From assembly GCA_937876225.1 (NCBI GenBank), contig CALFIC010000187.1, forward strand, positions 1-19,130: DNA of 19,130 nt. The letters run 5' to 3'. Below, one piece after another: positions 7,543 to 15,880 of this stretch; the first letter of the stretch is position 1, and every line of letters begins with the position of its first letter. Made by a program: the position numbers and the translations under genes. The DNA is from an uncultured Chloroflexota bacterium (GTDB lineage Bacteria; Chloroflexota; Chloroflexia; Chloroflexales; Roseiflexaceae). Below the pieces are notes generated by a model that made no database searches, was not told the origin of the DNA, and saw nothing but the letters and a program-made list of their open reading frames with translations.

Positions 7543-7578
7543 GTGGGCATACCATGTTCAGGGAAAAGGGAGTACGCA

Positions 7579-9261
7579 ATGAGCGATAATCGCCGCAGTC
7601 GGATCGTCACCGAAGGAGTGCAACGCACCCCCAACCGCGCCATGTTACGGGCCGTTGGATTCCAAGACGAAGATTTCAGCAAACCCATTGTCGGGATTGC
7701 CAACGGTTATAGCAATCTCACGCCATGTAACGACGGACTCGATGTCTTGTCCAAAGCCGTTGCCAGCGCCATCAAAACTGCCGGCGGCATGCCGATGCTC
7801 TATGGCACGATTACGATTGCCGACGGCATCTCGATGGGCACCGAAGGGATGAAATATTCCTTGGTCTCACGCGAAGTCATCGCCGATGCCATCGAAACCG
7901 TCACCAATGGCCAATCCATGGATGGTGTCGTCACCGTCGGTGGTTGTGACAAAAACATGCCCGGCGCCATGATTGCCATGGCGCGCCTCAATGTGCCGTC
8001 GATTTTTGTCTACGGTGGTACCATTGAACCCGGCAATCTCGATGGCGAAGACCTGACCATCGTCAGTGCCTTTGAAGCCGTCGGTCAATATAGCGCCGGC
8101 AAAATCGACGCAGCCCGATTGCTCCAAGTCGAAAAAGCCGCCTGCCCTGGACCCGGCTCGTGCGGTGGCATGTATACCGCCAACACCATGTCGTCGGCTA
8201 TCGAAGCGATGGGCTTGAGCCTACTGAACTCATCGACCATGTCAGCTGTTGCCCAAGAAAAAAACGATAGCGCCTATCAATCCGGCATCGCCGTCGTCAA
8301 CGCCATCCGCAAGCAAATTTTGCCAGCCCAGATTTTGACGCGCAAAGCCTTTGAAAACGCCATCGCCGTCATCATGGCCACCGGTGGCTCGACCAACGCC
8401 GTATTGCACTTACTCGCCATCGCCCACGCCGCCAATGTACCCCTCAACATCGACGACTTCGAGCGCATGCGCGCCCGCGTACCAGTGATTTGTGACCTCA
8501 AGCCATCAGGGCGCTATGTGGCCACCGATTTGCACAAAGTAGGCGGTACCCCCCAAGTCATGAAGATTTTGCTTGCGCATGGCTTGCTCCATGGCGATGC
8601 GATGACCATCACCGGCGAAACCATCTCCGAGTCACTCAAATCCGTTCCGAATGCGCCGGCTACCGACCAAACCGTGATTCGCCAATGGGACAATCCCATG
8701 TACGAACAAGGTCACTTGGCGATTTTGCGGGGCAATTTGGCCGAAGAAGGGTGTGTCGCCAAGATTTCTGGCGTCAAACAACCGGTCATTACCGGCCCCG
8801 CCCGGGTGTTTGAGTCCGAAGAAGAATGTCTCGAGGTCATCCTCGCCAACAAAATCAATCCAGGCGATGTACTCGTGATTCGCTACGAAGGTCCCAAAGG
8901 TGGACCCGGTATGCGCGAAATGCTCGCCCCCACCTCAGCCATCATTGGTGCCGGATTGGGTGATTCGGTGGCATTGATTACCGACGGACGCTTTTCGGGT
9001 GGTACCTACGGCATGTGCGTGGGCCACATCGCCCCCGAAGCCGCCGCTGGTGGCACGATTGCTTTGGTCAACGAAGGGGACTCGATTACCATCGATGCCT
9101 ACCAACGCTTGATCCAACTCAATATCAGCGATACAGAGCTGGCCGCCCGCCGGGCTGCCTGGCAACCACGCCCAGCCCGCTACCGCCGTGGTGTGCTGGC
9201 CAAATACGCCAAGTTGGTATCGAGTGCCAGCCTCGGCGCCGTCACTGACCTCGACCTCTAA
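7579..9261 (+). CDS. ilvD: Dihydroxy-acid dehydratase
   Basis: Catalyses dehydration of 2,3-dihydroxy-isovalerate and 2,3-dihydroxy-3-methylvalerate to the 2-keto acids, the third common step of valine and isoleucine synthesis (and leucine precursor supply). The protein has 560 residues, normal length. The three iron-sulfur ligand cysteines are visible: C50 in LTPCNDGLD, C123 in VGGCDKNMPGA and C195 in CPGPGSCGGMYTANTM. Their spacing resembles the shorter, [2Fe-2S] type of the enzyme. The C-terminal swivel domain has YEGPKGGPGMREMLAPTSAIIGAGLG and the near-invariant ITDGRFSGGTYGMCVGHIAPEA. An in-frame ATG exists at 7543, but the start at 7579 has an AGGGAG site 7 bases upstream and gives the usual N-terminus (SRIVTEGVQRTPNRAMLRAVGF). 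It is transcribed alone, away from the selenoprotein unit; no other ilv or leu genes are nearby. Confidence 0.97.
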   Translation: MSDNRRSRIVTEGVQRTPNRAMLRAVGFQDEDFSKPIVGIANGYSNLTPCNDGLDVLSKAVASAIKTAGGMPMLYGTITIADGISMGTEGMKYSLVSREVIADAIETVTNGQSMDGVVTVGGCDKNMPGAMIAMARLNVPSIFVYGGTIEPGNLDGEDLTIVSAFEAVGQYSAGKIDAARLLQVEKAACPGPGSCGGMYTANTMSSAIEAMGLSLLNSSTMSAVAQEKNDSAYQSGIAVVNAIRKQILPAQILTRKAFENAIAVIMATGGSTNAVLHLLAIAHAANVPLNIDDFERMRARVPVICDLKPSGRYVATDLHKVGGTPQVMKILLAHGLLHGDAMTITGETISESLKSVPNAPATDQTVIRQWDNPMYEQGHLAILRGNLAEEGCVAKISGVKQPVITGPARVFESEEECLEVILANKINPGDVLVIRYEGPKGGPGMREMLAPTSAIIGAGLGDSVALITDGRFSGGTYGMCVGHIAPEAAAGGTIALVNEGDSITIDAYQRLIQLNISDTELAARRAAWQPRPARYRRGVLAKYAKLVSSASLGAVTDLDL

Positions 9262-9269
9262 AAACCCTC

Positions 9270-9301
9270 GCTCCCGAGGGGAATAAATTCCCCTCGGGAG
9301 C
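9270..9301 (+). terminator. Strong inverted repeat after ilvD, possible terminator
   Basis: A perfect 14-bp stem (arm GCTCCCGAGGGGAA) with loop TAAA begins 8 bases after the ilvD stop. No U-run follows on the plus strand, so it may act as a 3'-end stabiliser, a weak terminator or a Rho-linked structure. On the minus strand it is followed after a few bases by TTTTT, but no minus-strand gene needs it. A shorter alternative hairpin (CCCTCG, loop CTCC, CGAGGG at 9265-9280) competes for the left arm. Confidence 0.6.
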
Positions 9302-9344
9302 ATACCCAAATTATTTGCAGTATTGATTCGTGCTAGAAAAACCT

Positions 9345-10196
9345 ATGACTGCATATATTCAAGCCAGTGGACTGGTACGTATTTTCCGCAGTAGCGACAT
9401 CGAAACATTTGCCCTCCAAGGACTCGATCTGACCGTCACCAAAGGCGAAATGGTAGCGCTGGTGGGTCCCTCAGGCGCAGGCAAGTCAACATTCCTCAAT
9501 ATGCTCGCCGCCCTCGACCGTCCCGACGCCGGGACACTCCACGTCGGCGACATTGATTTGGTCGCCGCCAACGAACAACGGCGGGCTCATTACCGGCGGT
9601 CACTGGTAGGATTCCTCTGGCAACAAACCACCCGCAACCTCGTTGCAGGGCTCACAGCCCGTGAAAATATCGCCTTGCCCGCATTGCTTGCAGGTCACCC
9701 CTATGCCCAAACTCAGACGACCGCCGACGAATTGCTGGCCGCCGTCGAAATGTCGGCCTTTGCCGACAGCGACCCGCTGCGCTTGTCGGGCGGGCAACAA
9801 CAACGGGTCGCCTTGGCGACCGCCCTGGCCTGTCGCCCGACATTGCTCCTCGCCGATGAGCCAACCGGCGAAGTCGATTGGGCCACAGCCCAACGGATTT
9901 TGGCGTTACTCCATACCTTGCGCCAACAATATGGACTCACCATCGTGCTGGTCACCCACGATCCACGTGTCGCCGACAGTGCCGACCGCACCATCGCCAT
10001 CCGCGATGGCCGCACCAGTAGCGAAATCGGACATGACGACATCGAAACCGTCGTCATCGACAGCGTCGGTCGCCTGCAAATCCCCCTCGAAATCCGCCAA
10101 CGCCTCGGGATTGGTCAACGCGCCACCGTCGAAATCGTCGATGGCGTGATTCAAATCAAGCCTGTCGCATCCAGCGAAATAGCCCCCAAATCATGA
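9345..10196 (+). CDS. LolD/MacB-type ABC ATPase with C-terminal AbrB-like domain
   Basis: Cytoplasmic ATPase of the MacB/LolD/FtsE class, 283 residues, about 50 longer than the usual 220-235. Motifs: Walker A GPSGAGKS (41-48), Q-loop FLWQQ, signature LSGGQQQR (147-154), Walker B LLLADEP (167-173), then TGEVD where most relatives have TxxLD, and H205 in VTHDP. Residues about 235-275 (VVIDSVGRLQIPLEIRQRLGI, then ATVEIVDGVIQIKP) match the SpoVT/AbrB swapped-hairpin fold, normally a DNA-binding or dimerisation domain of transition-state regulators and antitoxins. The ATG at 9345 is chosen over a GTG at 9330; neither has a clear ribosome site. It overlaps the next ATPase gene by ATGA, so the two are coupled. 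No permease gene is adjacent, so the partner must be encoded elsewhere. Substrate unknown. Confidence 0.9.
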   Translation: MTAYIQASGLVRIFRSSDIETFALQGLDLTVTKGEMVALVGPSGAGKSTFLNMLAALDRPDAGTLHVGDIDLVAANEQRRAHYRRSLVGFLWQQTTRNLVAGLTARENIALPALLAGHPYAQTQTTADELLAAVEMSAFADSDPLRLSGGQQQRVALATALACRPTLLLADEPTGEVDWATAQRILALLHTLRQQYGLTIVLVTHDPRVADSADRTIAIRDGRTSSEIGHDDIETVVIDSVGRLQIPLEIRQRLGIGQRATVEIVDGVIQIKPVASSEIAPKS

Positions 10197-10894
10197 CAAA
10201 AATTGTATTACAACACGTCACCCGCACCTTTGGTAGCGGTGATACCCAAGTACGGGCGCTCAACGACATCTCTACCGAATTCCAACACGGGAGTCTGATC
10301 GCACTGATGGGCCCGAGTGGCAGTGGCAAAACGACTATGCTCAATATGATTGGCGCCCTCGATCGCCCTGATAGTGGCACGATTTTGCTCAATAATCGTG
10401 ACATCGGTGCAATGAATGACAGCGAACGAGGAATTTTTCGGCGTGGGATTGGCTTTATTTTTCAACGATTTGCCTTGATTCCTACCGCTTCAGCCTACGA
10501 AAATATCGAGTTTGCCTTGCGAATTGCCGATGTGCCCAAGGACCTCTGGCAAACACGCATCATGCAGACCTTGACCCAACTCGATATCGCTGATCATGCC
10601 CACCATCGCCCCAACGAATTGTCGGGCGGGCAACAACAACGGGTCGCCATCGCCCGCGCCATCGCCATCCATCCCCAACTCCTGCTGGCAGACGAACCAA
10701 CCGCCAACCTCGATGCCCAACGTGGGGCGGCAGTACTGACATTATTCACTGAATTATGTCAATCAGGTATTACGATTGTGATGTCGACCCATGACCCGGC
10801 CGCCGAACGTTACGCTAGCCATGTATGCCGGATGCGAAGTGGTCAAGTCGAACGCATCGATGTGCGCGCTACAGCTTCCGCAACACAAAAATAA
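10193..10894 (+). CDS. LolD/MacB-type ABC ATPase
   Basis: Cytoplasmic ABC ATPase, 233 residues, a normal length for the MacB/LolD/FtsE group that usually works with FtsX-like permeases in export or lipoprotein release. Motifs: Walker A GPSGSGKT (40-47), Q91 in FIFQRFALIP, signature LSGGQQQR (143-150), Walker B LLLADEP (163-169), D-loop ANLD, and H200 in STHDP. The start ATG at 10193 lies inside the end of the preceding ATPase gene (ATGA overlap). The pair could form a heterodimer, but both look catalytically complete. Its last 26 bases overlap the 3' end of the oppositely directed transporter gene. It shares a 30-base identical stretch with the preceding gene around the signature motif. Confidence 0.93.
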   Translation: MTKIVLQHVTRTFGSGDTQVRALNDISTEFQHGSLIALMGPSGSGKTTMLNMIGALDRPDSGTILLNNRDIGAMNDSERGIFRRGIGFIFQRFALIPTASAYENIEFALRIADVPKDLWQTRIMQTLTQLDIADHAHHRPNELSGGQQQRVAIARAIAIHPQLLLADEPTANLDAQRGAAVLTLFTELCQSGITIVMSTHDPAAERYASHVCRMRSGQVERIDVRATASATQK

Positions 10895-12128
10895 CCGACA
10901 ACAAACGCATCACCATCGAGCACACAAACAACACCGAATAATGATTGAATGTCACCCCTGCCACCAAAAATGTATGGTTTTTGAGGAGCTCGGCGATAAT
11001 ACCACCAAGCAATCCCGAGACGACTACACCAATCCCCGACACCGCACCGTAGGCAGCCAAATACGCTCCTTTGCCGGTACTTGGAGCCCGACCCATGGAA
11101 ATATTGGCGAATCCTTGGTTGATGCCTGGCCAAAAAACTCCCGCAAACAATGACGTCCCAAACAATGGCCATAACCAGCCTGGGGACGACAAAAACCACC
11201 CCATCGGCAATGGTATGACACAGGCTGCACTTACCAACAACACAATTTTGTCACCAAAACGGTCCTGGAGTCGCCCTACAAAAGGAAAGCAAATCATCGA
11301 GGCAATACTCGTGACAATCCCCATATAGGCCAGATCTGCAAAGTTCATATGTAAAGTATTAATGCCATACGCCGTAAAAAACGGACCGGCCAGTCCCACT
11401 GCAAATGCCCATGCCGTGGCAGAAGCAATCAATTTGCGATAATCGACATCAGCGAGTGGTGCCAGAAACATCGTCCGCAAGGCAGGGTGCTCACGGCGTT
11501 GCATCGGTGGCTCGGCTTGTAGGCGCAAGAGCACGAGCCCAATCGCTGCCACGACCAGCCCAAATCCGAGTGTCGCTGCATAGGAGAGTCCTTCATTGGC
11601 ATTCGTTTTGAAGTAATCGAGGGCATATCCCGACGCCAAACCGGCCACCATGGCAGCGAAACTGGCAACCGTATTGCGCACGCCAAAGTAGCGACCGCGA
11701 CGATGCGCGGGCACCAAATCAGTCATCCAACTGGTCCACGTATTGACGGCGATTCCCATCAACGCTGCCGAAATCAGTTGTAATACGACAAATATTGGCA
11801 ACGAAATCGTTTTGGATAGTTGCCAGAGCGGGAGCAATGCAATCGGAATCCATACTGCCCGACTGAGTCCTTCGCTCCACACCGACAACATGCGTCGCTC
11901 ACCGTTCCGTTCTTCGAGGTAGGCGCCGAGCAATTGGAACAATTGGCTGATAAACGGTAATGCTCCTAAGATACCGAGCACCAGTGGCCCTGCCCCTAAA
12001 TACAACGCAAGACCAGTCACGAGACCATTGGCAGTAATACTGACGAACACATTCGCCAACGCACCTTCGACAATCGAAAGTCGCAAGGCTGATTCACGGA
12101 CGGCCGGAGTTAATTCGCTCGATTGCAT
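10869..12128 (-). CDS. Major facilitator superfamily transporter
   Basis: Inner-membrane secondary transporter, 419 residues, with about 12 hydrophobic segments. The segment DLVPAHRRGRYFGVRNTV resembles the loop 4-5 motif of the family, and GRLQDRFGDKIVLL in the second half resembles the loop 2-3 motif (G-x-L-x-D-R-x-G). The N-terminal ALYLGAGPLVLGILGALPFISQLFQLLGAYLEE fits the YfcJ- or tetracycline-resistance-like general MFS fold. The substrate cannot be inferred. The start at 12128 has a TAGGT site 5 bases upstream. It is a single-gene unit facing the ATPase pair, and its stop lies 26 bases inside the end of the second ATPase gene. No sign of a regulator nearby. Confidence 0.92.
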   Translation of the reverse strand: MQSSELTPAVRESALRLSIVEGALANVFVSITANGLVTGLALYLGAGPLVLGILGALPFISQLFQLLGAYLEERNGERRMLSVWSEGLSRAVWIPIALLPLWQLSKTISLPIFVVLQLISAALMGIAVNTWTSWMTDLVPAHRRGRYFGVRNTVASFAAMVAGLASGYALDYFKTNANEGLSYAATLGFGLVVAAIGLVLLRLQAEPPMQRREHPALRTMFLAPLADVDYRKLIASATAWAFAVGLAGPFFTAYGINTLHMNFADLAYMGIVTSIASMICFPFVGRLQDRFGDKIVLLVSAACVIPLPMGWFLSSPGWLWPLFGTSLFAGVFWPGINQGFANISMGRAPSTGKGAYLAAYGAVSGIGVVVSGLLGGIIAELLKNHTFLVAGVTFNHYSVLFVCSMVMRLLSVIFVLRKL

Positions 12129-12218
12129 AATTACCTATGATCTGTCATAAATCCCGTTTCATCATACCAAATTGTTGCACACCCAATATCGTCACATCCA
12201 CAAATATGCAAATAAACG

Positions 12219-12252
12219 CAACAAAAAATATGCGCAGGGCTCACCCTGCGCA
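12219..12252 (-). terminator. Intrinsic terminator of the DnaJ-type gene
   Basis: On the minus strand a perfect 9-bp GC-rich stem (TGCGCAGGG, loop TGAG, CCCTGCGCA; 12231-12252) is followed directly by TATTTTTTG. It starts 27 bases after the stop of the DnaJ-type gene and has the classical shape of a Rho-independent terminator. Confidence 0.88.
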
Positions 12253-12279
12253 CTGGTATGACTCATATATCGTGGCGTG

Positions 12280-13179
12280 TTATTTCATCACATCACGTTT
12301 TTTTTGGAGTTGCGCAAACAATTCACGCTCAGCATCAGTCAATTGCGTTGGCAATACCACATCAAGCTGCAAATACAAATCACCACGTTGCGTTGGATTG
12401 CTCCGTAACGGCATTCCTTGATTGGGGATACGGTGAGTGGTGCCATTTTGTGAAAGCGGGGGGACTTTGAGCGTCAATGATTTGCCGCCCATCACTGGGA
12501 TACGGATTTCACCACCGAGAATCATATCGTACAAATCAACAGGTACTTTGGCATATAAATCATGATTTCGCCGTTCGAGGCGTTGATGGGGTGCCATATT
12601 GACCACCACCACCAAATCACCGCGGCGCCCGCCACCATAACCAGGGGCCCCTTCATTGGCAATCCGGATTTTGCCCCCATGTTCGATACCTGGGGGGATT
12701 TTGACGGTAATCGTACGGGCCTGGCCATTGGCAGTATGGAATTGAAAGCGGCGATCAGTGCCGGTAAAGGCTTCTTCGAGGGTGATTTCGACTTTTTGTT
12801 CGACATCTTGACCGGCAGCAGTGCGACTCCGTGGATCAACTCCACCAAAAATTGATTCAAAAATATCACTGAAATCAACGCTTCCAGGACCACCAGCCCC
12901 ACCCACGCCACCATACGCCGACCCCGTGGTACTCCCAGCACCTGGGTATGGAGATTGGCCACCACTCGTACCAAATCGATCATACTGAGCACGTTTGGTT
13001 TTGTCTGACAATACTGTATGTGCTTCGTTGATTTCTTTAAAACGTGTTTCGGCCTGGGGGTTATTAGGATTGACGTCGGGGTGATATTTACGGGCCAATG
13101 CACGATATGCCTTGCGAATTTCATCATCGCTTGCATCGCGGGGAACCCCTAATACTTCATAATAATTACGCTGTGCCAT
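12280..13179 (-). CDS. DnaJ/CbpA-type co-chaperone (Hsp40 class B)
   Basis: Hsp40 that would stimulate the ATPase of DnaK and deliver unfolded clients, 299 residues. The J domain is at about 5-70 with the essential HPD at 33-35 (ARKYHPDVNP). A glycine-rich linker follows (about 85-120), then the two C-terminal beta-sandwich client-binding domains (VEQKVEITLEEAFTGTDRRF, then VKIPPGIEHGGKIRI and RRGDLVVVVNM). No zinc-finger CxxCxGxG repeats are present, which separates it from full DnaJ and places it with CbpA. The frame is open to 13230, but the start at 13179 (ATG before AQRNYYEVLG) has a GAGG site 8 bases upstream and is the normal family start. It has its own terminator. No DnaK, GrpE or CIRCE element is seen beside it. 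Confidence 0.95.
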   Translation of the reverse strand: MAQRNYYEVLGVPRDASDDEIRKAYRALARKYHPDVNPNNPQAETRFKEINEAHTVLSDKTKRAQYDRFGTSGGQSPYPGAGSTTGSAYGGVGGAGGPGSVDFSDIFESIFGGVDPRSRTAAGQDVEQKVEITLEEAFTGTDRRFQFHTANGQARTITVKIPPGIEHGGKIRIANEGAPGYGGGRRGDLVVVVNMAPHQRLERRNHDLYAKVPVDLYDMILGGEIRIPVMGGKSLTLKVPPLSQNGTTHRIPNQGMPLRSNPTQRGDLYLQLDVVLPTQLTDAERELFAQLQKKRDVMK

Positions 13180-13291
13180 GCCATATACCTCACTATTTCT
13201 ACAGATGTAGCACTTCTCTTGCGTTTTCAATGCAAAAAAATCAACTATATTGCAGAAACAAAATATTGATTACGTGATTCCCTCACACCAT

Positions 13292-13363
13292 ATTCGTACC
13301 CGATACGCCACCATTAAACAGTGTCTATGTCCTTAAGCCTAGTCATCCATACCCGATACGTCA
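13292..13363. repeat. Two 19-bp direct repeats 53 bp apart upstream of the DnaJ-type gene
   Basis: Positions 13292-13310 and 13345-13363 match at 16 of 19 bases, sharing the 11-base core TACCCGATACG; all three differences are transitions. The first copy contains the small inverted repeat CGTA-N5-TACG. The 53-bp register equals about five helical turns. The non-coding interval 13180-13406 holds these repeats, an AT-rich TATATATA stretch near 13388, and no gene or clear promoter that I can support. Confidence 0.55.
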
Positions 13364-13406
13364 AGTAATTCTCTATTAGAATTGTATATATATTCGTGCT
13401 GGTGAG

Positions 13407-15800
13407 TTAATGAAGCCAATCAAGTTGCGCACATTGACCACTACACCACAAGCGGAATTCGCCGGTATGCGTCGCTAAAGATGCAGGTAACGCTATTTCT
13501 TGGCTGTGGGCAGGAGCCGGAGTTGCGGCATCGAGCAAAAATAGTTTAGTTGCTGCGGCTGATGGCTCAATTTGTCCCCGATTGTAGCTCGCAACAGTCA
13601 TTCCACGTAATAAATAGACACCTACATCGCCATTCCGCCAATCCACGGGCAAATACCATTGGGTCGCATGTTGGGTCGCCACTTCATTGGTTGTCTGTAC
13701 ATAGCGAACGGCATTGGTTAATTGGCCATCAAATTCCCCGTAGGTACGTTGATCGCTTTGCCATTGTAGATAGGTATTGGCGCTCCAAATCACACTGACA
13801 CCCAATACACACGTCACCACAATTGCCTGCCAACGTGGTGCCACTGCGCTTATCAGCATCCACAACCCATAGGTCACAATCATTGCCGTCGGCACTATTG
13901 CTTCAACAGTGCGCAATGCATGTGGTGCATCAACACTCAAAATACCAGGAGTTACTGCAATCAACAAATAAGCCGCAACCCAGCATGCCGCAGCATCGCG
14001 ACGGCGCCACAATACCATCAAACCAACCACAAATCCCAATCCTTCGATGATATTGAGCTGTGCCATTCCCATAAAAAAATGGCGGGCATTATGATCACCC
14101 GTCATCAAAAACATCCCTGCGTAGGCCAAGATGTTTTTTTGTAGTGCCACAAAAAACGGCACCCCTTCTTGGGCGGCATTTCCCGTCAACGAGGTAATAT
14201 CTATCCGCTTCATATAGTTATATGATTGGGTGATGGCATACCAAACAATCGGGGCTGCTGCCACAGCAGTCGCAACGCACCAACTCGCAAGCAGTTGCCA
14301 ATGTTGACGCCAATTCCACCGATACGTATACCAATGCGCAATAATCGCCAAACCAACGACAATCGGCATTAATCGTGCCGAATGATAGGCGAGTGTCATG
14401 GCCCCCGTCGCCAGCCCAGCTCCCACACCCCAACCGATTGCACGATACGACGGCGAATTCGCAAAACCACGCCAAAGCAGACCAACGGCACTCAATGTCA
14501 ATAACGGGCCAATCGTGGCAGGGAACCCAATGCGACTCAGTCCTACATGCCACAAAAACGGCGCCAAAACGATACTCATCAATAACGCAAATGATTTGCC
14601 CCACCATGGATGTAAGGCCCAATAGGCCACTGCTACGGTAAGACTCCCCACCAGCGCTGCCACAATCCGTATCGCAAATGCCGATGGTCCAAAGAGCGCA
14701 ATCGGTAGTGTAGAAAGATAAAAGTATCCCGCAGGCAAATTCGCAAACGGACTATACACCATCCATTCACCTGCCAATACTCGTTGCGCTAACCCACCAT
14801 GACGGGCCTCGTCACGAAACATTCCTTGCGGGAAGTCATTGAGTAATACCACACGCAGCACTATCGCAAGCACCACCGCACCACCAAACAGCCATGGCCA
14901 CCACTGCGGTTCCCACGATACCCCCACGTTACGGCTAATGGGGGGCATAACAAACCATGTCCCTAGTAATATCGCCGCACCAATTGCGGCATAGCCATAG
15001 CGCATACAAATCAACGCCACCACAACCCCAAGCACCGCACTCCAGAGCGGAATGCGTGGTTGGCGATATGGCACCGCCCACCAAAGCAACGCCGTAGCAC
15101 CGCCCCATGCCAACCCCGACCATACCGTGGGCACATACATCGACCATTGCATTGGCCATACAAGTTGCCCCAACAACACCGCCACACTCCCCGCCAATGC
15201 AATGCCCCAATGCCATTTTTGACGGATTATAATCAACATCATGCCCAAAACAAAAAGTACCATATACAGCCAGACATCCAACACATCACGCATGGCATGC
15301 GTCATAGGAGCAGACGTAATAGTAATCGTTTGAATCGCTAATCCTAGTGCACGGCGGTCTGTCAATATATCACCCGTCACTTGATAATGAATTTGACGAT
15401 ACCCATTCACCCAGGGCTGTGACGGCACCAAAACCCATATCTTGCGCCAACCGGCAGACAATGAAGTATCAATGACTACCCGCGTCTGTTGCGTAATCAA
15501 CAGGTGTGTTGATCCTCCTGCAGGGCGCCCGGTATGGGCAAACAACGTGATGATTGTACTCGTTGTACCCGCACCACCCAGCACACGGATATCGCCGACA
15601 TCAGCCAGCCAACGGAACGGCGTCCCGTGAGCCGTATCGTCATTTTCGTATTCAATCGGTCCAATAAACGGCATTACCGTACGTATCTGCGGCATTTGTG
15701 CCTGATAGACAATACCCGCTGGATGTACGATATTCAATACCAAAAACTGCCCAACACTAATGCTGAGCATTACCAATAACCACTGCCAATATCGTTTCAT
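13407..15800 (-). CDS. GT-C fold membrane glycosyltransferase (family 39/PMT_2-like) with N-terminal external domain
   Basis: Polytopic membrane protein of 797 residues, probably using a lipid-linked sugar on the outer face of the membrane. A first helix (about 6-24) is followed by an external domain of about 140 residues (FRW at 62-64, GWR at 117-119, GY at 133-134, DRRALG at 148-153) and several helices. The GT-C catalytic acidic motif FRDEARHG then follows (D330, E331), with SPFANLPAGYFYLSTLP after it. A hydrophobic core and a soluble C-terminal tail ending in CSGQC and a short stub complete it. The start at 15800 lacks a good ribosome site, but it puts FRW, GWR, GY and the DE pair at the same residue numbers as in the paralogue at 16671-19091, which supports both starts. 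Upstream in-frame ATGs at 15824 and 15842 are alternatives. Acceptor and donor unknown. Confidence 0.85.
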   Translation of the reverse strand: MKRYWQWLLVMLSISVGQFLVLNIVHPAGIVYQAQMPQIRTVMPFIGPIEYENDDTAHGTPFRWLADVGDIRVLGGAGTTSTIITLFAHTGRPAGGSTHLLITQQTRVVIDTSLSAGWRKIWVLVPSQPWVNGYRQIHYQVTGDILTDRRALGLAIQTITITSAPMTHAMRDVLDVWLYMVLFVLGMMLIIIRQKWHWGIALAGSVAVLLGQLVWPMQWSMYVPTVWSGLAWGGATALLWWAVPYRQPRIPLWSAVLGVVVALICMRYGYAAIGAAILLGTWFVMPPISRNVGVSWEPQWWPWLFGGAVVLAIVLRVVLLNDFPQGMFRDEARHGGLAQRVLAGEWMVYSPFANLPAGYFYLSTLPIALFGPSAFAIRIVAALVGSLTVAVAYWALHPWWGKSFALLMSIVLAPFLWHVGLSRIGFPATIGPLLTLSAVGLLWRGFANSPSYRAIGWGVGAGLATGAMTLAYHSARLMPIVVGLAIIAHWYTYRWNWRQHWQLLASWCVATAVAAAPIVWYAITQSYNYMKRIDITSLTGNAAQEGVPFFVALQKNILAYAGMFLMTGDHNARHFFMGMAQLNIIEGLGFVVGLMVLWRRRDAAACWVAAYLLIAVTPGILSVDAPHALRTVEAIVPTAMIVTYGLWMLISAVAPRWQAIVVTCVLGVSVIWSANTYLQWQSDQRTYGEFDGQLTNAVRYVQTTNEVATQHATQWYLPVDWRNGDVGVYLLRGMTVASYNRGQIEPSAAATKLFLLDAATPAPAHSQEIALPASLATHTGEFRLWCSGQCAQLDWLH

Positions 15801-15833
15801 GTAGCCAAAAACTATAGTATGCATAATGTTTTC

Positions 15834-15839
15834 ATTATA
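15834..15839 (-). promoter_or_regulatory. Possible -10 box for the glycosyltransferase gene
   Basis: A perfect TATAAT on the minus strand would start transcription near 15827, leaving about 27 bases before the ATG at 15800. No good -35 is seen at 17 bases. The same short interval between the divergent genes must also hold the plus-strand promoter of the deacetylase gene, which I could not place. Confidence 0.35.
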
Positions 15840-15880
15840 CAATAATTCAACTCGCTATTTCATATCAACAAAGAGGTGTT

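Noticed and set aside
7543..7578. Upstream in-frame ATG for ilvD adding 12 residues
   Set aside because: It overlaps the -10 box and lacks a ribosome site, while the ATG at 7579 has a good AGGGAG and the normal family N-terminus.
7543..7578. T-box or leader-peptide attenuator before ilvD
   Set aside because: The probable leader is only about 30 bases and shows no T-box sequence or branched-chain codon run.
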